NCBI GenBank assembly: GCA_038501785.1
Contig: JBAMJR010000031.1
Span: 14,437,501-14,501,500, forward strand
Direction: 5' to 3'
Origin: Myoxocephalus aenaeus
Lineage: Eukaryota > Chordata > Actinopteri > Perciformes > Cottidae
DNA: 64,000 nucleotides
Shown: in pieces, positions 47,286 to 59,096 of the stretch
Numbering within the stretch: position 1 is the stretch's first letter
Layout of the letters: each line of letters opens with the position of its first letter
Position numbers and translations under genes: made by a program
The notes under the pieces: model-generated
What the model saw: only the letters and a program-made list of their open reading frames with translations
Database searches by the model: none
What the model was told of the DNA's origin: nothing

Positions 47286-47858
47286 AAGCACTTTGACTTC
47301 CCTTGTTGTTGAAATGTGCTATACAAATAAACTTGCCTTGCCTTTGAATGAATGAATGAATGAATATATACTTTATTAATCCCCGAGGGGAAATTTGGTG
47401 TCTGGGTAGCAGCAACTTACAACAAAAATAAATATATAAAAACAGCAGGATGAAAGATAAAAGATATATACAATAATAAAAATAAAAGTTATAAAAATAA
47501 AAATAATAAAATAAAAATAGCTGGGATGAGAGATATGTGTTTTCTTTTGTGCAAAATATATATATATACATGTGATTAAGCAGAGGATTGGCAAGCGGTG
47601 ACTATTATAAAGTCGTAATGCTGTAGGCAGGAATGTTCTCCTGTAGCGGTCCTTGTTGCAGCGGAGCGTGAGGAATCTCTTGGAGAAAGAGCTCTGCTGA
47701 CCCTGCAGTAGGTGTGGAGAGGGTAGACCGGGTTGTCCAATATGGACAAAAGTTTCTTCAGCGTCCTCCTCTCCACCACCTGCTCCAGAAACTCCTGCTT
47801 GCAGCCGATGATGGAGCCGGCTTTCTTAACTAGCTTGTTAAGTCTGTTGGTGTCACCA
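47286..47858 (-). mobile_element. LINE 3' fragment (Rex1-like)
   Basis: The minus strand encodes the C-terminal tail of a non-LTR retrotransposon ORF (LVKKAGSIIGCKQEFLEQVVERRTL is split over the region; then LLSILDNPVYPLHTY). It is followed by the 3' end sequence 'ccccgaggggaaattt' on the plus strand and a GAAT repeat at 47347-47364. The first about 60 bases look like the 3' tail of another LINE on the plus strand ('gtgctatacaaataaac'). Confidence 0.65.
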
Positions 47859-48392
47859 ACTTGAGGTGTTTCCTCAAGTACTCGACATATTCAAAGTACT
47901 TGTATTTTGCTTGAATATTCCAATTTCATGCAACTTTATATTTGTACTCCTCTACATCGGTGAAACTACTATTGTACCTTTTACTCCACTAAATGTATCT
48001 GACAGCTTTAGTTTCTTTTCAGATTACAGTCTTCATCCCGTTCCTGTCCAGTGAAACACGTATCTCCAGATGTGTTGATTTTGAAAGTTTGTGATGAACT
48101 GATGGTTGAAGCGTTCCTTCGTGTGTTGAGAAAACTCTCCTCCCTGTTTAGCTCAATAAACCATTTGAAAAGCCTCTTGGATCAGCTGGAAAAAACAAAC
48201 ATCGTCACATATCTGAAAACAGGGCTGTTTATCTGAGCTCATGACTTTTTAGAAATCAGAACCGATTTGTCATGGCGGTTGGTGCATAACATGAGACAAT
48301 AAACACAGCGCAATTTATAGGAACATATTACATTTACAATTCCATTTACAATAGAATGTCAAATAAAAATAAATTAAAACTGATTATTTAGT

Positions 48393-48460
48393 CAAACCTA
48401 CAACAGGATGGTCTCCCACCTCCACCTCCAGCTGTGCTTCCCTGCTGAAGCCCTCAGACG
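48393..48460 (-). pseudogene. Decayed TRIM SPRY fragment
   Basis: About 68 bases match the SPRY-coding segment around GKHSWEVEVGDH of both TRIM genes, with small deletions that break the frame. It is on the same strand as both intact copies and lies between them, so it is a relic of a third copy. Confidence 0.75.
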
Positions 48461-49940
48461 CAGCCTCCACTCAGAAACACAGTCAAGCCAGCCCGCACGT
48501 GTTGTTTAGGTCCCCGGATGTACAGACATTACGGTAAGAGCGTAAGAACTGACTTCTTACCGTAAGGCCGAGTACATACGGGTACTTGAGAAACACGTGC
48601 GCTGAGCGAAGCAGCGATATTACACTCCCTTTATTCTCACACAAGCGGCAAAAGCATCACAGAGTTTAAGATCTTCTCTAGAAAATAACTTATGAAATAA
48701 ATGAGACAAAGCCGAGGAGAGATGTCATGAATTATTCCAGATTCTTGTCATGTAATTCTACTCCAATTACGACAGAGCTGTAATGCTCTGTATTGTGATA
48801 TTTATGTATACAGTCATATCTCTATTGTGTTGCATTTTACGGAGAATATTTACGAATGATTAATTATAATTAATTATGTGTACAGTATCAGTGTCTTCCC
48901 TGCATAAAGGTTTCTTTATCTATACCTTTAAGTCTTCACTTATCGTTATCTCGGAGTTTAATAATTCCTAATTGTGTTATTTATGAATATGAAATGGTTG
49001 TAAATCCTGCTGCCACAATGGTTGGGGCTAGCGTCTGATGAACATGATATATTTCCAATCTGCAGCGTGAGATCCACGTGGACAGGTCGATGATGACTGT
49101 GGCCAATAGCGCTGATAATAAAAGGCTCATGCTTGGATTTGTATCTCAAGCAAAACAGATGAGAACCTTGAATGCGTTCAACCAGGTATGACAACTCTTT
49201 CAGTGGTTTCATAGAAAACTCACATGGAAAGGACTTGAATGAAGTCAATCAAAACAAGTAATGTTTAAGAACACAATACGTTTCTAAATAGTGTCTTTTA
49301 TTCATCTAAATAGAGACCGGTATTTATTGAATGAATACAGCCCACCCTGTCGAGACAGCAATGGGCTGTAATGCGTCGCAAAGCGCACTTCATTCAAACC
49401 TAAAAAAAAAGTGACGTCTGCAGCAATCAGCTGGAAGACGTGCATGTCACAGTCTTGTCATACGATCTTCACAACACAAGACTGAACTCACCGAAAAGTC
49501 GCTATCGTGGCTAAAGACAGTCTCTCGTTCCCGCAGTGGTGTAATGTTCACCATTCAGTTCTTCTTTTATACTGTTTAGACGTTTAAAGTCTTCAGGCGT
49601 GTTCCAGATGATGCAATGCGGCTGCGTCACCGTCATTAGCGGCGCAAGCAAGAGGCGAGGACGCGAGTTTGTGCAAAGAATGTGCGCTTTATGATTCACA
49701 AGGATTTTGACCAGCTGTTGGTTCCAGATATTATTAGAATACCAGATTTTACGAGATGTAAATGATCAACTTTAAAAAAATACTTATTTATTATCATAAT
49801 GTATTATAATGTTGTAAGATAACGCATGTACATGCAGCGTGCAGCACAGTGCACATGCGCAGTCCTGGCTTGGGGCTCCGCACAATAACATGATGATGTA
49901 AACAAACACTATTTATATCAGGAGGGAAACACTGTTCCCA
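48461..49940. other. Intergenic DNA, no gene seen
   Basis: AT-rich with a CpG-containing patch at 49330-49680. No coding or clear transposon signal. Confidence 0.4.

Positions 49941-49984
<44 letters not shown>
49941..49984. repeat. (AAT)n microsatellite
   Basis: About 14 pure ATA/AAT units. Confidence 0.95.
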
Positions 49985-49985
<1 letters not shown>

Positions 49986-50714
49986 CTAAAATATTGGATT
50001 AAACAGTAATAATGTTTACCTTCTAACAGTTTAAAGAAGTTGAGATGGGAAATGTCTCTTAATCTGCAAAGTAAGTTATCTGTCAAGTAAATATAGTTCA
50101 GTAAAAAGTGCAATCAATGCTAAAAATAAACGTGCAATAACAATATGATTTCCCCTGAAATGAAATGGAGTAATAATCCAAATAAAATTGGGAACAAGCA
50201 ATTACTGCTAGTGAACAGATATATTATTAACAATAGAATATACTATTCATAGAAAATAGTTTGACACTGTTCATATACAATACTAAAAACGCTCATCACC
50301 AAGGTCATTGATCATTTATTATTTGTATTATTATTAAAATATTATGAAATGATTAACTTCATGACAATACACAACATGCACAAACACACATGTACAAAGA
50401 CAAATCAGGTGACAGTTAGAATAACAAACATTCAGTCATGTTCAGTCAGCTGGAGTCTGTCCGTTAATCTGCTGATTCAAAATGTAAGAGTGTTCGTTAT
50501 GAAAGTGTTTGACCTATCAATCAGAATTACGATATGTGTGTTGACGTTGTAGTAAGATTTATAAATAAAAATAAATAGGCTTAAGTTTAACTTAAAAATA
50601 CAAACAGTATACATTTTTATCTTAAAGATATATAAAAATAACTTAAAATAAGAATAGAACAGTTTAGACGTTGCCGTTAAAAATATGAATACAAAGAAGA
50701 GAAAACTGTTTAAA

Positions 50715-50717
<3 letters not shown>

Positions 50718-50782
<65 letters not shown>
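50718..50782. repeat. (CT)n microsatellite
   Basis: A pure CT array of about 32 units, upstream of the acidic-protein gene. Confidence 0.95.
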
Positions 50783-50786
<4 letters not shown>

Positions 50787-50980
50787 GTGTTGTATCACAA
50801 TATGTTGCAGAGACGGGTTGTGTAAGGTTTACAACTCACAGCTGTACTGAATAGCACCAGATCACTGACAAATACAATAAAAATAACTCTAGTATTAATC
50901 AAATAAAAAATAAATAAAGACAAATATGAGTAAAATAATGAATATGTCTCTCTTTTAATATTGCTCAATCGCACGCAAGG

Positions 50981-51007
50981 ACGCACGCACGCACGCACGC
51001 ACGCACG
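50981..51007. repeat. (GCAC)n microsatellite
   Basis: About six tandem GCAC units at the upstream edge of a GC-rich segment that probably holds the transcription start of the acidic-protein gene. Confidence 0.9.
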
Positions 51008-51029
51008 TCAGTGAATGCCATGGAAACCG

Positions 51030-51286
51030 GACCGAGGCTACTTCAGGGCCGCGGCGGTTCTGATTCGTCCCTTTACACTTTGGACTTTGACATGAGCAGC
51101 TGACAACCTCCTGTGAACCCAAAACTGTAAAGAAAACTCTTTGAGTTTGAGAGAAACGAAACTTGTTGGCGAACAGAACAGAACTATCGTGAGGACCAGC
51201 AGAGACCCAAAGAGGACTTCAGTGGTCTGAACATCGAGAGAGAGCCCTGAAGGGACCAGGCTGGGAGTTGGACCAGAGCTGTGCAG
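51030..51286 (+). other. Probable 5' UTR exon of the acidic-protein gene
   Basis: A GC-rich segment ending in a strong donor GTGCAG|GTAAGA at 51286/51287. The next acceptor in register is CCCTCTCAG at 52535, just before the ATG at 52553. No ORF starts in this exon. The left boundary is a guess. Confidence 0.5.
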
Positions 51287-52097
51287 GTAAGACCACTTTT
51301 AGATGTAATTTAGCTTTTTTTTTCTTCAATAAATTAAGGATTAAATCCTTAAAAGTGTTCTCAGTTTAGAAATCAGTGAAACTTTGTGAGTTTCTAGGTT
51401 AAAAGATCACAGAATGTTGTCAGGCCTGTAAAAGGATATTTGAGCGACAGGATGTCTTAAGAATTGCGGGAGATGTGTGGAATGTGGTAACGATTATTAC
51501 AGAGGTTAGAAAACCCAGTTATTTTGGGTTTAAGGTATCAAAACGTCGAAGTTTAATGTTGAAATGTCAGAAACAAAATGGCGCCTGAGCCATTTTTTTA
51601 GAATTCTAAAATATGTACGTTCGGGGCATTCGATGGAATCCAGCGTCACGTGACCTGCAGGTGACTCTGAGTTGGTTTGTTTTGACTGTGGAAACGTGAC
51701 TTATTGTACAAACATCTGATCTTTTTACTTTATCATATTCAATAAATGATTTATTTAACATTTAAGATTGAAATGCAGTTTACTCGTCGTTGAGATATAC
51801 TTTGTTTTCGGGGCAGGAGAGAGCGATCTGTTAAGTCATTATGGGACTGCATGTGCGCGTGCTGCCTCCAGCATCTCATCACACACTGAAGTCCTGACAA
51901 GTGTTTGGTGCAGAATAAATGTCTTTGCCGAGAGCTCACGAGACTCAACTGTCAGTTAATTGACCAGAAAAAAAGCCGTGCGGGAAGCACTCTTAATGTG
52001 CAATTTAAGATTAAAGCTAGTTAATTATTAAGCCTACATTGTTGTTTGAGACATATTCAAATAGTAATACTGCTGACAAAATCAATAACGGCATTGG

Positions 52098-52230
<133 letters not shown>

Positions 52231-52552
52231 AAAATGTCCATCTTTGTGGAAACGTTTTTTTCAATAAAATGTAATAACAACAATGTTTATCATAAAGTGT
52301 CACATGCATTAATTGATTCTGATTCCCTCATCTGTTTAAACTAACAGAGGCAGAACTGCACTATGTTTGATATTACTGTTAAAAGTTTAAAGGCACAGCC
52401 TCTTGTGTGTTGTCTGTCGTTGTTATGGATATATGCTGTCGGTTTTTTCTATTTTAAACTTTGATTATTGCTCAATGTAATCCAGAAATATTTAATGTTA
52501 TGGGAAATCCTTACATTTTAACCTTTCCCTCTCAGCTGGTGTGAACTACATC

Positions 52553-53200
52553 ATGGAGCGTCCTGCAAGAGTCCCCGTCAGGATCGCCTTAGACGACCAA
52601 GGTAATGAAGGTGAGTATGATCTTGCATTTGTGAATGGTCATTTTCTGTTTGGTGTTTGGGAACAGGGGGTGTTCATTCGCCAGCTCCTCCACGGTGAAC
52701 GCCTAGAGGACGACGAGGGAGAGGACGGCGAGGGAGACTGGGAGGACGGACACTGGGAGGACGACGAGGAAGACTGGGAGAGCGAAGATTCTGGATACGG
52801 CTCCATGGGCTCTTCCTTTTCTTCCTCCTCGGAAGAAGGCGAAGAGGACGAAGGGGAGGAAGACGATGAAGAGGCGGTAGAAGAGGAGGAAGAAGAAGAT
52901 GAAGATGACCCTGTCCCCCAGCGGTTCCCACCTGGCCATCCTCTCACCCTCCCTTTTGGCGTGGCGCCCCCAGCCCCCCAGAGGTCAGAAGAGTCTGCAC
53001 CCTCCACGTCAGGCCTCGGATCCTCCACCAAGAGGACCAGAGAAGAGGACTACGGAGAGTCTGCACCCTCCACGTCAGGCCTCGGATCCTCCGCCAAGAG
53101 GACCAGAGAAGAGGACTACGGAGAGTCTGCACCCTCCACGTCAGACCTCGGATCCTTCAGAAGATACTGGCAGAGGGATGAGGACAGCGACTCGGATTGA
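52553..53200 (+). CDS. Highly acidic protein with C-terminal 22-residue repeats, function unknown
   Basis: A 215-aa ORF in one exon whose acceptor is at 52535. The N-terminal 45 residues look folded (MERPARVPVRIALDD, YDLAFVNGHFLFGVWEQG). A long Asp/Glu/Trp/Ser tract follows (about 50-125), with an almost uninterrupted Glu/Asp run. A Pro-rich segment (VPQRFPPGHPLTLPFGVAPP) then precedes 2.5 copies of a 22-residue repeat (ESAPSTSGLGSS, KRTREEDYG; 66-bp units starting at 52991, 53057, 53123). The ORF ends DEDSDSD. I do not recognise the family. The acidic tract with a basic KRTR motif suggests a nuclear or chaperone-like protein, which is inference only. The start was chosen as the first ATG after the acceptor. 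The 3' half is partly duplicated downstream. Confidence 0.65.
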   Translation: MERPARVPVRIALDDQGNEGEYDLAFVNGHFLFGVWEQGVFIRQLLHGERLEDDEGEDGEGDWEDGHWEDDEEDWESEDSGYGSMGSSFSSSSEEGEEDEGEEDDEEAVEEEEEEDEDDPVPQRFPPGHPLTLPFGVAPPAPQRSEESAPSTSGLGSSTKRTREEDYGESAPSTSGLGSSAKRTREEDYGESAPSTSDLGSFRRYWQRDEDSDSD

Positions 53201-53222
53201 GACCGACAGCCTGTTTGCTGCA

Positions 53223-53711
53223 GGATTGTAAAACCTTTAAGTCTGGCAGGACTGATAAAGCACCAGACAGCCTTCCCTCGCGTCTGGCGGGGTTGGCAAT
53301 AGGTAGCATCCTGCAGCAGAGGTTTTTGTGCGGAACATCTTGAAGAAGCTTCGCTGAGGAGGAAGAAAAAGATGAAGATGACCCTCTCTCCCAGCGGTTC
53401 CCAACTCAGAGTTTCTAGCAGGATCTGCAGCATCCAAGTCCCTTCCCCCTCCATATCTTTTCACCCTCCCTTTTGGCGTGGCGCCCCCAGCCCCCAGAGG
53501 TCAGAAGAGTCTGCGCCCTCCACGTCAGACCTCGGATCCTCCACAAACAGAAGACACTGGCAGTGGGATGAGGACAGCGACTTGGATTGTAAAACCTTTA
53601 AGTCTGGCAGGACTGATAAAGCACCAGACAGCCTTCCCTCGCGTCTGGCGGGGTTGGCAATAGGTAGCATCCTGCAGCAGAGGTTTTTGTGCGGAATGTC
53701 CTGAAGAAGCT
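53223..53711 (+). repeat. Partial tandem duplication of the acidic gene's 3' end
   Basis: A 128-bp segment at 53223-53350 ('ttgtaaaacctttaagtctg...') recurs nearly unchanged at 53584-53711. Between them, 53356-53580 repeats pieces of the coding exon (Glu-rich, 'ccctcccttttggcgtggcgcc', one 'ctccacgtcagacctcgg' unit, then the DEDSD-coding end) with deletions. The duplicated coding part is not an intact ORF from a start codon. Confidence 0.85.
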
Positions 53712-53748
53712 CCGCCCCCAGTTGTGTACTTTGGAGTTTGGACTTGGG

Positions 53749-53871
53749 AGTCCAGACCTTTGTGGGAGGTGCTGCAGGAGTATGGGGAGCTGGACCCGTT
53801 GCAACGGGCTATCCGGTCTCTGTACGACTGCAGTTGGAGCTGTGTTCGTATTCTCGGCATTAAGTCTGTGA
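53749..53871 (+). mobile_element. LINE reverse-transcriptase fragment
   Basis: Encodes a short piece matching the RTE/Rex3-like LINE at 6206-7480: WEVLQEYGELDPLQRAIRSL followed by SCVRILGIKS. About 120 bases remain. Confidence 0.75.
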
Positions 53872-54115
53872 AACTGTGAATGCTTGTTATTCTGTTGTGT
53901 ATATTTCTTCATAAAGTGTAGGTGTCTTTCCCAGAACAACACTTAATACCAGCAATAGCACGAGTCCCTTGAAAATGTCACTTAACAGTTATTCAAAGAT
54001 TGTTCATTTTACTCTCTCTGTTTATTTTCATAGTTAGGTGAAGGTGGCTGAACCAGACAGATGTGTGGTAAAAACTACTAACGTTAAGAAAAGTCTCCAA
54101 GTCTCTTTTACTCAG

Positions 54116-54238
54116 GTATCGATGGCCGTGATACAGGAAGCAACTTCCAGGGTCTCCTTGATGACGGAGCAGATGAGAAGGATGGAGGACCACAGGACCA
54201 GATGGAGAGCGGCGGGCGCCTTTCTTTCAGTGGGCTGA
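54116..54238 (+). CDS. Possible internal exon, unidentified gene
   Basis: Acceptor TTTACTCAG|GTATCG and donor CTGA|GTAAGT bound a 123-bp open segment. In the phase that fits the next exon it reads IDGRDTGSNFQGLLDDGADE, then a Gly/Asp-rich run and GGRLSFSGL. It starts with two codon-completing bases and ends in phase 1, matching exon 54374-54499. I do not recognise it and cannot connect it to a start codon. Confidence 0.35.
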   Translation, partial: VSMAVIQEATSRVSLMTEQMRRMEDHRTRWRAAGAFLSVG

Positions 54239-54373
54239 GTAAGTAATCCCTCTCCAGGACTACAGAAGGATCAGTGATACGATTCCATCATTGGAGGCCA
54301 GATTCAACACAACAATGTAAAGGTTGTGTAGTTGAGTTCAAAAGTATTCATCTCTTGTGTTTGTGTCTCACAG

Positions 54374-54499
54374 GGCAGGACTCCTCAGGTCTCACTCTTG
54401 GGGCAGCTGAGGGTGGAGGTCAACCAACCCGTCATCCCAGGACGACCCAGACCCACAGCAGACCTGAACCCCTCTCAGACCCAGAGAGTCAGAGACCCA
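54374..54499 (+). CDS. Possible internal exon, unidentified gene
   Basis: Acceptor TGTCTCACAG and donor GACCCA|GTGAGT. In phase with 54116-54238 it reads QDSSGLTLGAAEGGGQPTRH, then a Thr/Pro/Glu-rich run (RPEPLSDPESQRP). The frame also stays open past the donor to about 54600. Plus-strand AATAAA at 54862-54867 could end the transcript. It could belong to the acidic-protein locus as an alternative end. Confidence 0.35.
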
Positions 54500-54869
54500 G
54501 TGAGTACGGTCCTCCCTGCCCCTCCACCCCGACGCCACCCGCCCCGCCCACCAGCCGAGAGGACGAGGAGCGTCCCGTCCCCACCAGCACAGAGGACGTA
54601 GTTTGTCTCCATCTGCTTCTTCTGTGCTGGAGGGTTCAGGAAGCTCCTCCCACACACAGGAGGCTCCTCCCACACACAGGAAGCTGTCAGCAGCTGTTTG
54701 CATCTGCTCAGAAATCAAGAAGGAGACTGATGGTTCAGGCTGAACGAGAAATAATCATTCTGAAAGTGTTAAAGTATTTAATTTGTCACATAGAATACAG
54801 TATGTTCATGTAAACTGTATGTACAGTATTTATACCGTTTATTTACTGAGTAGGACAATTAAATAAATG

Positions 54870-56385
54870 TTCAATGTTCTTCTAGATATGTCTTTATATG
54901 AGAAACAATATCATAACATGTCTGATATAATTAAATGTATGACACTTTATATACAACAAATATTGTGCAAATTTTAATTGAATTTCTTCTTGATTTCCAT
55001 TTGACTCAAAGGCATTACTGTTATTACTGTTAAGTATTGATACTCATAATATTACATGTTGCTATAAATAAAATGGAGGAACGGCCAGCAACGTGCAGTA
55101 TAATTCTTCCCAATTCTATTCAAATGAACTCATAAACATTTGTAATCTTTACTGATTGTGTACCAGAACAGAAGGTAATGACACATACATGTAGGTGCAA
55201 GGGAACAAGATGTGACCTTAATATATAAGGGGGAAACAATGTGGGAACTTAATTAATTAATATCATTATTGTCATGTTCATAACACTGCTGCAGCTTATT
55301 TCAAAATGAACATATAGAACTTTCCAACACCGGAGGCATAATAAAATAAAGAAATACATAGAAAATAACTACATGGTACATTTGTGTTTTACTTTGCAAC
55401 AAACAGGTCCGGATCAAAGAGTATTGTCAGGTACATACTGTCGGCCTAAATAGATCAATGAAACATTTGAGTCATTGCACGATATCAAAATGAAATTATG
55501 AGATTAAAGTTCCGGTGAACGTGATACTCAATCAATAGTCTGTAAGTATTACAGACAGTTCGCTGTCGCCCCCTGCTGGTCACTCCGGAGGCTGCACAAC
55601 GTGCTGGTGTTCATTTCAGGGAACATGTAGGTGTTAATGAAGAGGGCTGGCTCAGATTACTTTGAAATGTGGTAAAATATCTGGTGTACAGTCTGACGCA
55701 ACAATGAAGAGAAACTAACTCCTTCACAGTTAGACGTACAGTGTAACACAGATCAGACGGAGAGATCTGAGCCGACACATGCAGGGCAGATTGTACATGG
55801 GCCAGTTTATTAACACGAATGCCTGTAAAATATCCACATTAATCAACTAATTGAAAGTGACAGTAAATGGACCTGTACACATTCATCATGGATGTCAGAC
55901 TGTTATACATACATGGATGTTCAATGCACTTTATTACACTGATGCAAGTCACATGCGGAGGAAGTCAAGAAACAGGGTTGCACAAGTCATATTAATTTAA
56001 ACTAACAGCAGCTGGGCATTATCCATTCAATATTACAATATATTAATTAACATTTTTACAAAATTGAAGTGATTTTAAAGCTCAATATTAGTTATGTACA
56101 GATGAGCCCACCATTCATTATCCATCTACTATCACTGTGGTACTGATGTGCTTTTTTGCTGGGCTTTAGCAGTGTCAATGGATACTCTGGACATGCTTTA
56201 GAGAGGTATAACATGTATAATGAGGGGGACAATCTCCCTCTTTACATGATTCCAATGAAATGAGTGTGATATGGAAGTGAAACCCCTGGAAAGGCTGCAA
56301 TGGTTGCACACTGTACTTTTGTCCTGAACAACTCTTCTAGTGAATGGCAATTACCAAGCACAGAGATAGAGACCACATTCATGAG
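54870..56385. other. Intergenic DNA; one CTCF-like motif
   Basis: AT-rich, no exon seen. At 55567-55579 the plus strand reads CGCCCCCTGCTGG, the complement of a CTCF-type core (CCAGCAGGGGGCG). Confidence 0.35.
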
Positions 56386-57720
56386 TGTCAAGACCCGGCT
56401 ACAACGCCATGACAAAACTAGAGGGAGACACCGTGTTTAAGGCAAAACATAGGAAGGTTTATTTGCTCACTAAGTTGGGTGGAAATACACCCCAAAACAA
56501 TCGGGAACGGTTACAAGTAATAAAGCGCTGTTGCCTGGTTGCTTTTATCCTTGGAGAGCACCGGGCCCGGGTGCTTCCTAGTAGGGCGTTCCCCACCTGC
56601 TGTTACCTGTTGGGTGCAGGAGACAGACTGACCAGTGAACAAGCTAGGGAACCGTCACCTCTCCCTCCATGAGAGCTGGGTCCTGACAGGAATCCGAAGC
56701 AGGACAAAATTTTCTAAATCACAGAAAATCAATATACATTACTAAATGTCCCGTTCCCATCTAAAGAAAAACCTGGATGAAGTGACCTTCTCCATCGGTC
56801 TGATATCTCCTGCACCAGGTTCCCACCTCAGCAACCGGTGCACTTTGGAAGCGCTTTTAAGAGGTTAGGAATAGACCGGAGGAAGAACAAAATAAATTCT
56901 CATCACTGGGGAGCCCATGACAGCGCGTCCTCGACCACGTTGTCCGTCCCCTTCACATAACGAATGTCCAAACAGTAGGACTGCAAGAAGAGGGACCACC
57001 TGATTCACCTCTGGTTGGAACACGTCAAGGAGTTCAGGGAGGTAAGTGGGTTGTGTTCAGTAAAAACAACTACCGGTTTACTACTGGCCCAACATACACG
57101 TCAACATGTTTCAATATCATGACTAGCGCTTCCTTTTCAATAACCGAGTAATTTAGCTGGCAGGAGTTAAACTTCTTTGAGAAGAAGCTAACAAGCTTGT
57201 CTATCACCCGGTCATCTGCTTGCATGAGGACGGACCCTGCGCCTACATAGCTGGCATCCACAGACAGTTTGAACGGCTTGTCAAAGCGCGGGGCAGCCAG
57301 AACTGGAGGAGAGCAGAGAAGTGTTTTCACCTGTTTGAATGCTTTCTGACAGCCCTGACCAGACAAACTTTGCCTTACCTTGAAGTAAATTGGTGAGTGG
57401 GGCCACAACTGTTGAAAAGTAATAGCCAACGAGGCCAAGAAAACGCATCAACTCTTTTTTTTGTTTTTGGAACTGGATAATGCTGGATAAATTTGCTGAC
57501 GCATTTTGCGGAGCCCATCTGATCTATACAATCCTCCATCCTGGGAAGTGGAAAGGAATCAGGCTTAGTTACATTGTTCACCTTACCAAAGTCAGCGCAG
57601 AAACGTGGCGTATTATCAGCCCTTGGAACCAACAAGCATGGTGAGGACCGACTGGAAGAACATGGCTCTGCAATATCGTTCTCCAGCATATAATTCAACT
57701 TTAACTGCAGATATCAGGCC
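56386..57720 (-). mobile_element. Truncated Ty3/gypsy-type element with one LTR
   Basis: An LTR-like unit (56386-56688) starts TGTCAAGACCC and ends GGGTCCTGACA. To its right, on the minus strand, are RNase H (LSVDASYVGAGSVLMQ; end motif VKGTDNVVEDALS near 56950) and the RT start (LLVPRADNTPRFCADFGKVNN). The RT runs from GSAKCVSKF straight into IQHYPVPKTKK, so the catalytic centre is deleted. Gag, protease, integrase and the 5' LTR are absent. Confidence 0.8.
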
Positions 57721-57910
57721 GCAGTGTGCTTTTTTTTTTGCAGATTTCCACCCTTAACATTGCACTGCCCTTAAAGGCTATGAGAACATTTCATTGTACA
57801 GTATTTATTTAGATTACATTAAAAGACTCAGGACGTTTGTTGTTCAAGTCCCAAAAATGTGGACAGATAACACTTCATAATGGGGCTCTTCTGAAACGTT
57901 GCTTGTTGAT

Positions 57911-57960
57911 AGAGCTGCAACAACGAATCGATAAAATCGATAAAAATCCATTATCAAAAG
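57911..57960. mobile_element. Terminal fragment of the hAT family seen at 17046-18047
   Basis: AGAGCTGCAACAACGAATCG and the following 30 bases match the minus-strand right end of that element with one or two mismatches. The rest is missing. Confidence 0.75.
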
Positions 57961-59096
57961 AATGAGAAAAGCTCATAAGCAAGAAAGGAGTAGAAACATG
58001 GAAAAGAGAATAAAGTATTTTATATAGTAACAATCTGGATACACAACATCTGAATTTAAATTAAGATGCTACAGTTATCCAAAAAAGTGGCAAGTGATGA
58101 ATAATTCAATTTGTGTGTCTGATTTCTGAGATAATTATATAAACAATTGCTAAATGAAGCATCTTAACAAGAGGCACAGTCACTTGTGATTGTCTCCTAG
58201 ATACCCAGAGGGATAGCTAGACATCTTCTGAAGGATCAGAAATAGAGACATTTTATACCAGATCCTGAACAAACTTCAGGTGTTGGTGAAACTGTTCAGG
58301 AAACAATGATATGTATATATAAACAAAGTTTCAGAAGAACTAAGATTATAAAAATTCTCACCAGCCTGGAACCAAAATGTGAACTTTGTCTCCACCTTGT
58401 GGAACTAAACAGAACACAATGATACCTGAACGTCAACAGCATCAATTGTATATTTGGAAATGTTGACTCTGAATATATTTGTTCAAAATTATTTTAAATG
58501 AATATAACATTATTCTGCATCATATTATCACAGCTGAAGGAACTGAACCATTTATTTATGAAATTAACCAGTTTACTATAAAACACAATGAAGTAATTGT
58601 TAAATGTCAAAGATGAACAAGGTGAGATGAGGCTTTCTGTGGTTACGTTATTTTAAATTACAGCCTTTTTAATGAAAACTTAAGGTTGTTGCTCATTGAG
58701 ATTTATTTTATATGTTAAAATCAAATGATCACAGTGAATCTACTCTTACTGTTCTTGTAGGATATTTACACCACAAACACCATTGAGAACAAAATGCCTC
58801 ACAAACCTAGTTCTGCCTATTTATACTTTAGTTTCTCATCCTGTGCTTTGGAAACATATTTATATTATACAACAACCAATGAATGTGTCTCTTCATTTTA
58901 TTTGCTGAAAGAGATCAAATCTTATTTTTTCTTTAACCTTTATCCCAACATTGTTTTATTATCATGTACTTATGATTCTCACCTCAATTGTCTGTAATCA
59001 ACAACAACAGAAAAAACTACCTCCATTATAAGAATCCTAATAAATCACTTCGACCTCGTCACCCTCCCAGAACATCACAGATGTAGAAATATCAGA
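57961..59096. other. Intergenic DNA, no gene seen
   Basis: AT-rich, with no supported exon. It includes the probable 3' UTR of TRIM copy 2, with a minus-strand AATAAA near 58955. Confidence 0.4.

Noticed and set aside
48051..48236. 61-residue plus-strand ORF (KHVSPDVLILKVCDEL...)
   Set aside because: Short, preceded by a common fish repeat stretch ('ttttactccactaaatgtatctgacagc'). No splice site or homology that I recognise.
52639..53031. Antisense Ser-rich and Arg/Pro-rich ORFs opposite the acidic gene
   Set aside because: Mirror of the Glu/Asp codons (GAR/GAY) on the other strand. No start or splice context favours them over the plus-strand ORF.
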